64,000 bases of DNA from Capra hircus (GCF_001704415.2 NW_017189517.1:6149167-6213166); one strand, 5' to 3'. Positions 45,978 through 57,439 are shown, counted from the first letter of the stretch. Notes: generated by a model not told the origin, from the sequence alone. Made by a program: numbers and translations.

Positions 45978-46719
45978 ATTTCAAAGCAAATAATATATAT
46001 ACTTCATACAATTATCCCACATTGATCATCCATCAAGGAAAACATTCTCAGGAATGTTCTAAATTCAGATACCCTTTTATTAGCTTCATTTTAATTGCTT
46101 TAAGAAGTTTAAAAATTATTTACATTTATTTATTAAAAAAATAAATATTCCACTAATTTCAAGAAGACATCTCCCTCTACTTCCAAATCAGTTATAATAA
46201 CAGAACATAACCAAACACAATGTGCATAATGTACCTTTAGCTTTACATACCATCCTGCAAAACACAATAAGACAGGATTAATGGATGGCACTGCTTACCT
46301 ACTCAAGTGATTAGAGAAATTCAATCATACTTTGGAAGATTTAATATGATTCCATGAGTATGATCTACAATATGATTGATTTTATTAACAGCATAATTTC
46401 AGTGACATTTTCAAGTCCAGTGTGATGGGAATTCAGGACTCTGAAGTTCATACTTGCTATTTCAACATTTTCACCTACTTTTAATAGTTTCTATCTGAGT
46501 GGTGACACTCTGTTCAGATGTGGTTATCTGCTTCTCCATTCTTTTCTGCTGTGCTTATGCTACAATCAAACTATCATGAATTCCTCCCATGGGAGTCATG
46601 CCCTTGCTAGTATTGATGCTTTTATTGCAGAATCTGCCCCTAAGGTAGCCAGAGTCTTAACACTGCCCCTCTCTGCAGCTCACAGCATAACCTGCTCCTC
46701 CATGACACATGAAGGACAC

Positions 46720-46721
<2 letters not shown>
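45978..46721. other. unassigned DNA
   Basis: No gene or named repeat recognised. Confidence 0.4.

Positions 46722-46761
<40 letters not shown>
46722..46761. repeat. (AC)20 microsatellite
   Basis: About 20 uninterrupted AC units, long enough to be length-polymorphic in a population. Confidence 0.95.
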
Positions 46762-46766
<5 letters not shown>

Positions 46767-47559
46767 CAGCTCACACCCATGCATACATGTCCAGGATGTG
46801 TGCATTTCAGATTCCAGAAGCTCCTGGCCTAGCTGTCATGAGTGCTACTCAGGCACTGTGTTGGCATCTTCACTGACCAGAGATCCTTTACTTCCCCATG
46901 AGAAGAAAGGACTCACTTGGTTTGGTGGTAGGGAGATCTCATCTATTCATGCCTTCAACTTCCACCCTGAAAACGTCACCCTCAAATCTAATCAGTTTAA
47001 ATTCTCTTTCTGGACCTTACCTTGTAGCAAGGTAGCATCCTAATTTTGGCCCAAGGCACCATAAAACCAACAAATTAAAATTACCATAAGGCTAAGATCT
47101 ACATTTCTTTGACCATCATATCTCTTTCTCCTCTAAATCTACCCAGGCCACTGATTACTTCCGATGACTGATTTTTGGTTTCACTGGGTTTCATTCAGCT
47201 CTCAGCTCTTGACCAGCACTTTCCCACATCCACCCCCAGGATGGACCTCAACCTCCTCTGCTATATGGTGATCTACCCCTGTCACACCCTCCAGAAACAA
47301 CCTGCTAAGGCTGGAAAAATGACTCCTGCTCTGGACTTTGCCTCTTCACCAAAGTAACTGTAAACTGACTTTTATATCTGACTTCATGCCAGATCCAAAA
47401 GAGTAAACAAAGTCTTGTGCTGCTCCCATTTCTACTATCCCTGAGCCTACCCTGCTCCTATGGACTCCTGACATTTTCCTACTGAAGCCAAGGTCATAGC
47501 AAGAGATCTGTTTCTGGAATGATGCTTCGGTTCCCAGGCCTAAGAGTAAGAGCCCAAGT
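46762..47559. other. unassigned DNA upstream of a MIR
   Basis: The C-rich, T-rich part at 47100-47350 looks like an old mobile-element relic, but the family is not clear. ORFs at 46798-47043 and 47175-47357 have no domain. Confidence 0.35.
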
Positions 47560-47690
47560 TTACTGAGTGCTCATCCTGTAGCAGGGACAGTTCAAACTAT
47601 CTCATGTGTGTGATCTCACTGAAGCCACACCCATAAACTACCCAGGAGAATGATTAGGATCTCATTTAACCCACACTGTGAGGTTTACCA
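47560..47690 (-). repeat. MIR SINE fragment, antisense
   Basis: 'gtttactgagtgctcatcctgtagcagggacag' is the reversed MIR 3' part, strongly diverged. Confidence 0.55.
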
Positions 47691-48734
47691 GTACAAATAA
47701 AAGAACACTTAGCATTGAAAGGTCTTAAACAACAAGGAAATTCATTACCTAAATTAGAAGTTCTAAGGTAGGGCTGGCTCTGGATATGGTACAATGAAGA
47801 CATTGGGGCAGATACAGATAAGAACTCAGAACAGCTCAAATCCTCCATGACAGGTCCTGGCTGGCATAGGCAGCCCCCACAAACCCCTGGACCAAGGTTC
47901 CCTGACTTAACACTGCAGCGACTTAACTGGGTAATTGCCCCACAAAGGTATGCAGTTTCTTCTCAACACTCACCCCACTACCTCAGTGCCTCTGAGCCTT
48001 CCAGGCCCACAAAGAGATCTCAGCATAGCTCAGACAGCAGCAGTACAAGATCTATGTATCTTGTCAGTTTCTTCAGGCAGGAATCTGGGGCACATGGATG
48101 GGTGGGATTTCTAAGGGGATCTGCCTGAGGAAGATGAAATGTTCAAATCGGGCTCCATTTAGTATGCACACATTTATCCAGGATCTGGGATTTAATGTTA
48201 GCTCAAGCACCTAAAAGGGGTTTTAAAACAATGTGCTACACTATGTATTGAAGCCTAAAATCAATAGCACCCCACAGGCACTAAGAGTTAACAGGCAGAA
48301 CATCTCTGACCATGTTGAGGAAGAACCCCAAAGTTCATGAAAATAGAAATATTGTGTGTCCTGACTTGTACTTGTTGTTCCAGTCTAATTATTAATAGTG
48401 TCCCCTTGAAGCTCTCTCAAAATTGTCCCAGTTTGGGATGGTGTGCCACCTGCCTGCTCAGCCACCCCTTACCCATGCCACCTCAGAAGCACCAGAGAAC
48501 ACTCCCTTCACCAGGGCTATAAGAAAGGCATCAGTGGGGGTAGTACCAGTTTCCCCATAAAGCCCTGTAGTAACTGTCCTCTGGAGCTTAGTCGTGACAG
48601 TGGGGAGTACAGAGATTGAAAGTTGAATGAGATTCCCTGATACCAGTGGGAATAATGAGAGTCAGGGTGAAAGTGGCAAAGGCCAATGATAGCCCTTAAC
48701 CATGAAAAGACACTTGCTGTTGTGTTTTTTTTTT
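47691..48734. other. unassigned DNA downstream of LDOC1
   Basis: About 1 kb without young repeats, directly 3' of the presumed LDOC1 poly(A) site. Small ORFs (47847-48128, 48337-48522) have no domain. It could contain conserved non-coding sequence; only a cross-species alignment would show it. Confidence 0.4.
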
Positions 48735-49571
48735 TTTTGGTAGTGCTTGAAATTTATTGAAAAGAATGCAAATGCTTTTTCCAGGTAGCATTGAGGAGCT
48801 GGGCTGAGTACTCGCTTTTGTTTGTATTGTTCGGTTTTTAGCATTTTTGTCCAAATGCACACCTCGATGGGACTGCTGCAATTTTGAAACGAAGATGACG
48901 GGTGTGCAAAACTGGTGCATAGGAGAAATGTCAACAATTGGGTTGCCAGGCACAATGGGCCCCTGCAGCAATCTGGTGGGCCAGGAGGAAGACCTGGAGT
49001 TAGTAGGGAACAATTAATCAAGTTGAAAGATTAGCCCCTGGGGAGGGGGGTGGAGTTGTTGGTGAGCAGTCCAAATCAGTGTCCCAGGAGGTGTAGCCCA
49101 CAAAGGCATCTTCTAGATTGCTCCTGATCTCCAAAGGCCGGGTCTATCGCTGGAATCTGGTGGAGGGTGCTTGGGTGGCAGCGCAGGTCGCTGGGCAGAG
49201 GTGCAGGCCTAACAGTCAGCAGGGCAGAGTATAGGCTGACCGGTTTGTAAGAGGGGCTTGCCCTAGAGCTGGGGCTCAGAACACAGTTCTAATGAGCAGT
49301 GAGGGTCCTGGGGCTGGCCAGAGTGGGCAGCAGAGTGCACTTCAGAGACGCCCCAGCCTCAGCAGCAGGTGACTGGAGAGCACTATGCCTGGAACAAAGA
49401 CAAGCACTACGGCAGAGAATGGAGGGTGAGGAAGACAACCAGAGGGGAGGGAAAGGCCAGGGGATCACAGCGTTAGGGGAGCGCGGTGGCTCCGGGCGGG
49501 GCGAGGCAGGGAGGCAGCGGGGGTGGCGGCGGGCAGTGCCCTTCCCCCTCTAGGCCCGAGGGTCTCCGGGC
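48735..49571 (-). other. LDOC1: presumed LDOC1 3' UTR
   Basis: It extends from the LDOC1 stop codon to just past an AATAAA signal, about 840 bp, close to the 3' UTR length of the single-exon human transcript as I recall it. It contains no recognisable transposon, unlike almost all of the window. On the minus strand it ends at 'caataaatttcaagcactacc', followed by an A-run. The end is inferred from the signal, not from transcript evidence. Confidence 0.7.
48753..48758 (-). terminator. LDOC1: polyadenylation signal AATAAA of LDOC1
   Basis: AATAAA on the minus strand, about 15-20 nt before a 'ctacc' cleavage-like site and a genomic run of 14 A (T on plus, about 48725-48738). No other close AATAAA was noticed between it and the stop codon. 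Confidence 0.7.
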
Positions 49572-50009
49572 CTAATAATCATCTTCATCTTCGTCTTCGT
49601 CGTCTTCGTCGTCATCCCAGCCAAAACACTGTTTCATCTCATCGAGGAAGGCCCGGTAATCGCCCAGGATGGGGCTATCCATCTCAATGTAGGGCACCAC
49701 CCACTCCTCGGCTTCCCCGGTGAGCAGGCTGATCAGGAATGCCACCTTCATGGCGTCGTTGCAGAATCGGTTCTCGTTGACGAGCATGTAAGACGCCGTC
49801 TGCACGATAAACTCGGGGAGCCGGGAGCTCTCGCCGTCAAACGTTTCGGGGAAGGGCACAGGGCAGCTCGGCGGACGTACCTGGCGCAGCAGGGTGGCCC
49901 TCTCGCACACCAGCAGCCGAAGCTGTTCCATGAGCTGGCTGTTCTCGATGCTAAGGGCGCGGTGCCGCATCAGAAGCGCGTGCAGCAGCAGGACCAGCTC
50001 ATCCACCAT
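49572..50009 (-). CDS. LDOC1: LDOC1, Gag-derived leucine-zipper protein
   Basis: A 145-residue protein recognised as LDOC1 (RTL7/SIRH7/MART7), a eutherian gene domesticated from the Gag of a sushi-ichi-type Ty3/Gypsy retrotransposon. Residues 5-33 carry a perfect leucine heptad (L5, L12, L19, L26, L33). A proline-rich PPSCPVPFP (46-54) could bind SH3 domains. A Gag capsid-like part follows (PETFDGES, LPEFIVQTASYMLV, to about residue 131). The tail 132-145 is almost all Asp/Glu, ending in Tyr. The ATG sits in a strong Kozak context (GCCATGG) in a CpG island, and the stop is TAG. There is no frameshift or missing block. From memory, human LDOC1 has 146 residues, so the difference is in the acidic tail. 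Known roles: a mostly nuclear regulator of apoptosis and NF-kB signalling, lowered in tumours; in mouse it controls placental endocrine function. It is single-exon and X-linked in human. Confident by sequence recognition; no alignment was run. Confidence 0.97.
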   Translation of the reverse strand: MVDELVLLLHALLMRHRALSIENSQLMEQLRLLVCERATLLRQVRPPSCPVPFPETFDGESSRLPEFIVQTASYMLVNENRFCNDAMKVAFLISLLTGEAEEWVVPYIEMDSPILGDYRAFLDEMKQCFGWDDDEDDEDEDEDDY

Positions 50010-50163
50010 GGCGAACAGCTTGGAAAGGCAGGGCAGGGCGCAGCTCGATTCGGCTAGGCTAAGGTGCTCTCGGAGGCCTCGCAGGAAGTGCGTGTCGGAG
50101 GAGACGCGCGGTGGCTAGGGGCGAGGGGCGGTGCGCGCAGGGGTCCCGGCGGCGGCGCAAGCT

Positions 50164-50247
50164 CCGCCCACACAGCCGAGCTGACGGCCCCGCTCAGGCA
50201 CCGCCCGGCTGGAGGGGGCGGGGCCGGGGAAGGCAAGGGGCGGGGCC
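50164..50247 (-). promoter_or_regulatory. cluster of GC boxes (Sp1-type) upstream of LDOC1
   Basis: CCGCCCA at 50164-50170, GGGGGCGGGGCC at about 50214-50225 and GGGGCGGGGCC at 50237-50247 lie 155-240 bp upstream of the ATG. They suit Sp1/KLF-driven initiation at a CpG promoter. The exact transcription start is not visible; a start near 50100 is an inference. Confidence 0.6.
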
Positions 50248-50330
50248 GGGGTGGCCCGGACTGGGGCTCGGGGTCCGCGCTCGCAGGTCCGGGGGCCGCT
50301 GGATAAAGGCGAAGACCCAACCTTGGATGT

Positions 50331-51079
50331 GGGTCGGGCCGTAGCCTGGACCGTGCAAGCGTGAAAGACCCATCTCTCAGAGAGGTTCAACCTGCTCAGG
50401 TTTAAAGGACTCACCACCCTTCAGCCAAGCCGACTCATACATCTCGGTGTTCCTTGGAGGGCCAGTAGCCCCTGGGTTCCCTCTGAGTGGTTTTAACACA
50501 TTTCTTGGCTTATGAAATCTCCCTCACCCAAAGAACCGTTAGCAGTGCTGGCTTCACGCCAGCGTCACACCCTGTAAGAGTTATGAAAGACCCTCAGGGG
50601 TCCTGTCTTTCATGACAAAACGATATTTAAAAGGGATTTTTCTTTGGTTGGAAAATAGTATTGTGTACTTCTATCCCTTTGTTTAAAATTATTTTTGTAA
50701 ATAGCAAAGTGTAAAAAGTTCTGCAAAATTTAGCATCCAATCACCATTTGCAGGAGTCCTGCCTATCTTTGACTCTATTTCTGTCCTAATGTTAGTGTCC
50801 CTTGACTACTGGGTATTTATCCCCTGCTTAACAGTAAACACTTGTGTTTTAAAAATGGCTTTGCTTTTCTACTTTGAATGCGATTATTCAAATAGTTGAC
50901 AAATGAGTTGGGGAGACAGCCTCTGGGCCACCACATTCTGTTGGAACGCCTTTTAAAATACATTCCCAGTCGAATCACTTCTTGTTACTTCTACCAATAC
51001 CACCCTGGTCCCAGCCCTCCTTTCTCACACAGGCTGTTGAAACTAACCACTTAACTTTCATTCTTCTCTTCCTATAGTG
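50331..51079. other. unassigned DNA upstream of LDOC1
   Basis: About 750 bp without recognisable transposons between the CpG island and an L2. It may hold promoter-proximal regulatory sequence, but no specific motif supports that. Confidence 0.4.
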
Positions 51080-51660
51080 TATGTATTCCCCAGAGTAAGG
51101 ACAGGACTCCTTTAGAACAAAAGTTAGATCACTTCCCCTCCCTGCTGTAAACCCTCCAATAGTTTTCCCTTCTCAGTCAAAAGGAAAACCAAAGTCTTGG
51201 TAATGGCCTACCAGGCCCTACCTCATCTGTGCCTCCTCTCAGTTCCTGCTGTGCTCTAACCACATTGTTCTCCCTGCTGATTCTTGCACACAAGTAGCTC
51301 TGGCCCCAGGACCTTTGTACTTTCTATTTTTCCTGCCTTGGAAGGCTCTCTCCTCATTTAACTGCCTGACTCTTTCTCCCTCGGGTTTCAAAGAGGACTT
51401 TCCTAACCACTTCACCTATCAGAGCACCCCATTCTCTGCCAGTAATCTCTAACCCCTTGCCTCACTTCATTTCTCTGCACAGCATTTATCACACCAGTAG
51501 CCATCATATCATACAGCACTTTGTATATTTGTCGGCCTCCACTTTAATATGGAAGTCTGTGTGGACAGAGGCTTTGCTTTGTTGGTTGCTCTATCCATAA
51601 TGCAAGAAAAGTGCCTGGCCCACAGCAAAACTCCATAAATATTTGGTGGATGAAAGAATC
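51080..51660 (+). repeat. L2 LINE 3' end, long copy
   Basis: A well-ordered L2 terminus: 'taccaggccctacctcatctg', 'ccaggacctttgtactttc', 'gaggactttcctaaccacttc', 'cacagcatttatcac', and 'aagtgcctggcccacag', ending in 'ataaatatttggtggatgaa'. Ancient mammalian element. Confidence 0.9.
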
Positions 51661-52717
51661 ACAGGGTTCAGATGTTAAGATAGAATTTACAAGTGGTGGC
51701 AGCACAGAGTGTTCAGAAATGCTCAAGTTGTCTGTTATGTTCCATCTCTGATCATGAATAGTTTCCATTGTGAAATTATGGCTGATGTAATAAAAGTGGC
51801 AAAATAAAATTTTTAAACCCTATTCAGTCCTTTTACAATAGATTTGATGGACATCCATGGAAGTGAGAAGCTGAGAAAGAGGAGCGAAACGAGACAAAGT
51901 TCCAAGGGAGAGGAGGAGGATCCCACTGCAGTGAGGGTGGGCAGGGAAAAGGACAGGCAGGTAGGAATATGAACCCTTGAACACTCCTGGGATGTGAGCT
52001 CCCCCAGTGGATCAGAAGGCCCTTGAAACCAAGCAGGGACCCTCTCTCATTCATCCTTTCATCTTCTGCATCTGAAAGCATTAACTAGTTGCTCCATAAG
52101 TGTTCAGTGGCTAGAATGAAGGGACAAGAAGTGTTAGAGGTAGGTTTCTGGGCCTCCTGTTCATTCACAGCTCAGGGTGGAAGGTGAACCTGCCTGGGGC
52201 CACAATGAGTATCTATCTCTACTTTCCAGCTCTAGACCCTAATCCTGGAGGAGAGGCCCAGGGCTTTAGTCCCAGAAGCACACATCCTGCCGCAGGCACT
52301 GGATCTGGCAATTGACATGGGTTGTCTTGTTGACCTTTGCACAAAGACCATACGTGGGGATGGGCCCTCTGGAAGCCTGAGACCCAGGAGTTATAGACTT
52401 GCCTAAACCCAGGAGAGCAGTATTTTGGTGGTACGATAGATACCACTGTCTCAGCTTCTCTGATTGTTGTGCCCATGTGCTTCCACTGAAAATTATTTCT
52501 GCACTAGAATTCTGTGGATTAGGAAGGTCTGTTGACCCAGAGATGATTAGACCCTTGCTGTCCTACTCCCATTCCTACAAACCCATGACAGAGGAAGTCA
52601 GGGAGGAAACCAGAGGAATCAACCACTAGTATTACCTCTGAGAGGGCTCTGGGTACCTAGAGAACAAGAAATGCCCAGGCCAGAACTGACCACAGAGCTG
52701 AGCAGGGATTTTGTGAG
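51661..52717. other. unassigned DNA
   Basis: No gene and no named repeat recognised; small ORFs lack domains. Confidence 0.4.
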
Positions 52718-52838
52718 GTGCAATGGCAACCCACTCCAGTACTCTTGCCTGGAAAATCCCATGGACCGAGGAGCCTGGTAGGCTATAGTCCATGGGGTTG
52801 CAAAGAGTCAGACACGACTGAGCAACTTCACTTCACTT
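52718..52838 (+). mobile_element. BovA monomer
   Basis: One BovA unit from 'aatggcaacccactccag' to 'gagcaacttcacttcac', without the tRNA-like head. Confidence 0.85.
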
Positions 52839-53841
52839 CCCAACTTGGAGGGAGAAAAAAAGAGACAGGCAGTTCATCAGGGAAGCAGTTGGGAAGAGGC
52901 GGGTAGTATCACTAGATAAATTATATAGAATTGTAATGCTCATGTTAACCAGCTTCCTGGTGCCTGTGAGGCTGTCCCAACCAAGGTCAAGGCCTACAAG
53001 ACCCTCCTTGCCCATTTATCCTGCTTATGACCACATGGCGCCTTCCTTCTTTCCCTTTCTCCTCTAAAGTGACTCTTCAATGTTCCTTTATGGCTATGTG
53101 AAGATGCTGGCGGCAGTAAGTACACCATATGACTTATCTCAGACTCAGAAACTTTATCAGAACAGCTCTGGCCCAGAACGTTCCAAGGGGAGTTCAAACC
53201 CCATGCTTTGGCATGAGCACGGGCCCAAGGCCAAGGGTGTGAGTGATCCCAGGTGCTGATCATTTCTACCTCCTTCCAAGCTCCAAACACTGCCCTGGTA
53301 TATACCTAGCAGTCAGACTGTAAGATTCCCTTGAAATAAACATGAAAACATTCCTAGATTTTTCATCTTCCAGAGGAATGTGTACAGATTGAGAAAATCA
53401 AGCTGACACTTAAATATGCAGACAGGAGCAGAAAACAGCTTTGAAGGGAATATTTGCCAGAGGGTCAAACGGATGCTACTAAGATATGGGCCTCTACCCA
53501 TACACACCTCCCCCTCACTTTTCTTAATCAGGTCCACCTGGGGCTGTGTTTTTACAGTAACCACACCTGCAGGGCTGTGGAGATCTTCAGCCTGAAGAGA
53601 GGAATAGGACGGTGCAGCTTTCTTCCTCCTGTCTTCATCCTCTCCAGCTCACCAAAGTGCACTGAAACATTTTTACCTGTTTATTCAAGTACTGAAGAAA
53701 CATATTCTTATGTCAAAAGAAATTAACTAATACTGGCATGCTGAAATAAAAAGGAAACATTCCCAATACCTTTTCTTCTTCCTGCAAAATCTCACTTAAG
53801 AGGATTATTGAAAATCCAAACTTTGGTTTGCCTCCTTCCAT
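52839..53841. other. unassigned DNA
   Basis: Nothing recognised; ORFs on both strands at 52994-53726 have no domain. Confidence 0.4.
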
Positions 53842-53925
53842 TGTATGTGTGTGTGTGTGTGTATGTGTGTGGAAGATATGTGTATATAGATATAATATAT
53901 ATGTATACACACACACATACATAGT
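53842..53925. repeat. compound (GT)n / (AT)n / (AC)n microsatellite
   Basis: A GT tract, an AT-rich middle and an AC tract, so the ends can fold on themselves. Confidence 0.9.
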
Positions 53926-54555
53926 GTTTACAGAATCCTAATGCCTATAGTTCTGCTAACAAATGTATGTCAAACTCCCTCACATATCAGGAGGCACAGA
54001 GACATGATGCACAGAGCTGTCTTCTTCATAACTGCATAGTACTTCTGAATTTCTTAGGTACATTCCTGCCTCAGAATCAAAGAGATCCAACATAGCTCAG
54101 TTTCTCAGATGATGCGGGAGAAGGATGGCAACAAATACACTCACAGTCTCAAAGATGTAGAACTGGAAAAATCAGATTTCTATAACTGAATTATGATTTC
54201 TATGAGTTAATACCTTATTATTAAGTAATCAGTATTCTTCATGTATGTTTCTAGATGGCTGTAATATAGCATTTATTGCCCACAGTATATTGCACTAGAT
54301 TTTTCTTCTCATGGTTTTTCATTCTTACTTATTTTAATATAATTAGTATGTTGAACATGCAAGAGTTTATATAGTTGGTTTGTTTCTGACATTTTCATAC
54401 ATTTTAGAAAGTATCTGGCATCATCATAAATTTTTTCTGGTAAGTGTTAAGAGTGTGACTTGGCATAATTTGTGTTTATTTATTTTAAGTATATTTTAGA
54501 CCTCTCTTTCAAATTGGCTAGTTACTTTGATTTAGACTAAATTTTTCATGAGGGA
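53926..54555. other. unassigned AT-rich DNA
   Basis: No gene or repeat recognised. Confidence 0.4.
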
Positions 54556-55320
54556 TAATGGATGTGGTGAGTTGAAAATAACCATAAATTCTTTGCCATT
54601 TAACCTATCAAATGTGAAATCGCTCAGTCATGTCTGACTCTTTGCAACCTCATGGACTATACAGTCCATGGAATTCTCCAGGCCAGAATACCAGAGTATT
54701 GTAGCCTTTCCCTTCTCCAGGGGATCTTCCCAACCCAGGGATCAAACCCAGGTCTCCCACATTGCAGGCAGATTCATGACCAGCTGAGCCACAAGCCACA
54801 GTTCTTTACCTTTGGCCCATCAAAAGGTAGAAACAATTTTGTCTGCTCCTTTAATCTGGGCAGGCATTGTGACTTGATTTGACAAATAAATTGTGGTAGA
54901 AGCAATTTTTAACTTATGAGGCAAAGTCTTAAAGACCTGAGGTATCTGCCTGTCACTTGGAATGCTCCCTACTGGGTGGGAGCCAGCCACCATATAAGAA
55001 GTCTAACTACCCAGAGACCGTTATGCTACAGAGAAGCTCACTGTACCCCCATGGAGAAAAGGAGGTCATGTGGATGAGCCACAAGGCAGCAGACAAACTT
55101 GAGAATGAAGCTCCCCCTTGGACACTCCAGCTCAACAGAGCCATCACCTTAATATAGCTGAGTGGATGACACCAGCTGACCTCAATGAGAGCCTCATGAA
55201 TTCCAAAACTACATGAACTCCAAGTTGACAGAATCATAAGCAAATAAAATGGCAGTTGCTTTAAAGCATGAAGTTTTGGCATGGTTTGTTTCATGGCAGC
55301 AGAGAACTGAAACATGGAAA
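54556..55320 (+). mobile_element. MaLR (MLT1-type) LTR, split by a SINE
   Basis: Segments on both sides of the Bov-tA fit an old MLT1-type LTR: 'acctgaggtatctgcctgtcacttgg', 'gggtgggagccagccaccat', 'aataaaatggcagttgcttt' and 'catgaagttttggcatggtttgtt'. There are no internal viral genes. Confidence 0.65.
54613..54793 (-). mobile_element. Bov-tA SINE, antisense
   Basis: Reversed BovA body and tRNA-like head ending 'gctgagccacaag', within the MLT1-type LTR. The middle is altered ('accagagtattgtagc'). Confidence 0.85.
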
Positions 55321-55384
55321 AACTCAGGATAGGCTGCAGATATTAATAAAAGCATGAACCTCATATCAAAGAACTGATATTATG

Positions 55385-55605
55385 CTAGGAATCCATGCAT
55401 GCGTGCTAAGTCTCCTCAGTCGTGTCTGACTCTATGCAACCCTATGGACTGTATGTAGCCCACCAGGTTCCTCTGTCCATTGGGATTCTCTAGTCAGGAA
55501 TACTGGAGTGGGTTGCCATTTCCTCCTCCAAGGGATCTTCCCCACCCAGGGATCAAAACTGCATCTCTCTTTACCACTAGTGCCACCTGGGAAGCCCTAG
55601 GAATC
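55385..55605 (-). mobile_element. Bov-tA SINE, antisense, perfect TSD
   Basis: CTAGGAATC at 55385-55393 and 55597-55605 flanks a reversed Bov-tA. A small deletion removes part of the tRNA-like head. Confidence 0.9.
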
Positions 55606-56374
55606 TAGAGTCCTGTCCTATTTTCTTAATTTTATATTTGTCTATTTGGTATTCATTAATTACAGGGCCAAACTAACAGCCAAAGTTGTTTATGTCTCCC
55701 CTGCAGTCCAGATCTCAGATTCTGAAACTGTCTCCTGTATCTAAGTCACAGACACCAAGTCAGTATTTCCTCTGACCTAAGTCAACTCGGGGCCAGGTAC
55801 CAAACATTAGGGACAGTCCCTATTCCTCAGTGCTCACTAGAATTATTTAAACTAGCTAATCTTCAACTGTTTACCTAGCCTTGCCTAGCCTTTCCCATGA
55901 AAACTCCAGTAAAGTCTCTCTGGCCTAAGTCTTCACCCTCACTCCTTTCTCCATTTTTACTAAAACCTGGTGTTTCCCAGATGTCCCTTCTTGGCATGGC
56001 ATGCTCCCTCTTGTCAATGGCATTGACCTCTCCATATCCTCTTTCAGTCCATAAATTAAAATTAAAATTCTGTTGGTACAATTGAGACAAGTCCAAAGTA
56101 ACCATCTCCTGTGAGGAACTGCTCAGGAGTGTGTATGTGTATGTTCACATCTGTCTCTTTGTGTGTCTGTATCCACGTGGATATACGCATACTGCTGCCC
56201 TCTAACACCATGTACCATCTACCACTATGATCCACCACCACTCATGTACCATCATGGTGCTACTTATAGTTAGAACTGGCAGTGTCACATATGACAAAGG
56301 TAGACTCAAAGCTAACCATGTTTTCCAGTGAATATATGTGCCTACATAAAAACAGTGAAGCACATTTTAGAGAA
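55606..56374. other. unassigned DNA
   Basis: No gene or named repeat recognised. Confidence 0.4.
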
Positions 56375-56800
56375 GCATTAGGAAAAGAAAAGAATTTTTG
56401 AAATTTGGGTTCAAATTCTCATATTCTTACTTACTGTGACTTGAGCAAGTCTCTTAATTTTTCTGAGTCTCAGACTCCTTTGCAATAAATATTCCTAATG
56501 GTAGTTTAGTCGCTAAGCCGTGTCTGACTCTTGGGAACCCATGGACTGTAGCCTTCCAGGATCCTCTGTCCATAGGATTCTCCAGCCAAGAATATTGGAA
56601 TGGGTGGCCATTTCCTTCTCCAGGGCATCTTCCCGACCCAGGAATTGAACCCAAGTCTTCTGCATTGCAGGCAGATTCTTTACCAACTGAGCTACAAAGG
56701 AAGCCCAATATTCCTAGTAATAGAATCCAAATCATAAGGTTGCAGTGAAGATCAAATGATAAAATACAAAGGTGTTTGTCAAAAATAAAGCACTGCATGC
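56375..56800 (+). repeat. MIR SINE, split by a Bov-tA
   Basis: Left part 'tttgggttcaaattctcatattc', 'gtgacttgagcaagtctcttaa'; right part after the SINE 'aaggttgcagtgaagatcaaatga'. Both are colinear with MIR. Confidence 0.75.
56488..56719 (-). mobile_element. Bov-tA SINE, antisense, with TSD
   Basis: AATATTCCTAATG and AATATTCCTAGTA flank a full-length reversed Bov-tA that split the MIR. Confidence 0.9.
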
Positions 56801-57439
56801 AGATTGCATATTATTTTTCACCAGAGAATTGTGATTTATTAGTCTTACAGTGACTCTACTACTTGTATTTTAAGTTTAATGTGTAGGTAATTCACTTCTC
56901 TTATCATGGTATCCATAAATCTAGCTATGATGTTTAACTTTTAAAAATGTTTACTCTTGAATAAGAAGTTGTTGGAAGCATAACATAAGGTTTCATTTTG
57001 GTCTTGTTTTCTGTCAGTTCAAAACACGCTGCTCTCATAGATACGAGACGTAAGGTTTCTGGTTTTGTTTTTAGGGAAAACCAGTGTCCATTATGACCTT
57101 CTGAAGGCCAACCTGTAACATTTTCTATTTCCTCCTTCCATCTTGGGAGAATCTGTGCCACATCTGTGATGCGGACACATGATGCTCTCCCTGAGTAAAG
57201 AGGCAATTGTACTTCCAGAAACTTTCTTTCATCATTGTGCCACCATGGTGGTCACCTGGGAGAGGCCAGCAGACTTGGGACATCTGAGAGACCAGAAGCA
57301 AGGTTTCTCTCAGTCCTTGCAGCATCACTGGTCACCCTTCAGCTGAGTCCCATGATCCTCTCCTCTCAGGCTCCCTAGGGTTTCCTGCTAGCCCTTCAAG
57401 TCCCTTGTTTCTTCCTTATCCACTCAGGGTCTATTTCTC
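56801..57439. other. unassigned DNA
   Basis: No gene or repeat recognised. Confidence 0.4.

Larger units (their letters stand above)
49480..50330. promoter_or_regulatory. LDOC1: CpG island over LDOC1 5' half and promoter
   Basis: GC and CpG content rise sharply here compared with the AT-rich surroundings, from the LDOC1 coding region to about 320 bp upstream of its ATG. There is no TATA box at a suitable distance on the minus strand, so this looks like a TATA-less CpG promoter. The many overlapping ORFs on both strands here (for example 50064-50306, 50111-50344, 50115-50417) are GC-rich shadows, not genes. Confidence 0.8.

Noticed and set aside
49299..49553. 84-codon plus-strand ORF antisense to the LDOC1 3' UTR
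   Set aside because: No recognisable domain, and a composition expected from GC-rich DNA.
48725..50009. LDOC1 copy here being a processed retrocopy (because of the A-run)
   Set aside because: The CpG promoter with GC boxes extends well upstream of any plausible 5' UTR, the frame is intact, and no TSD was found; kept only as a finding to check.
49894..50417. Several long ORFs on both strands of the CpG island
   Set aside because: They are proline/arginine/glycine-rich translations typical of GC-rich shadow frames, overlapping LDOC1 and its promoter.
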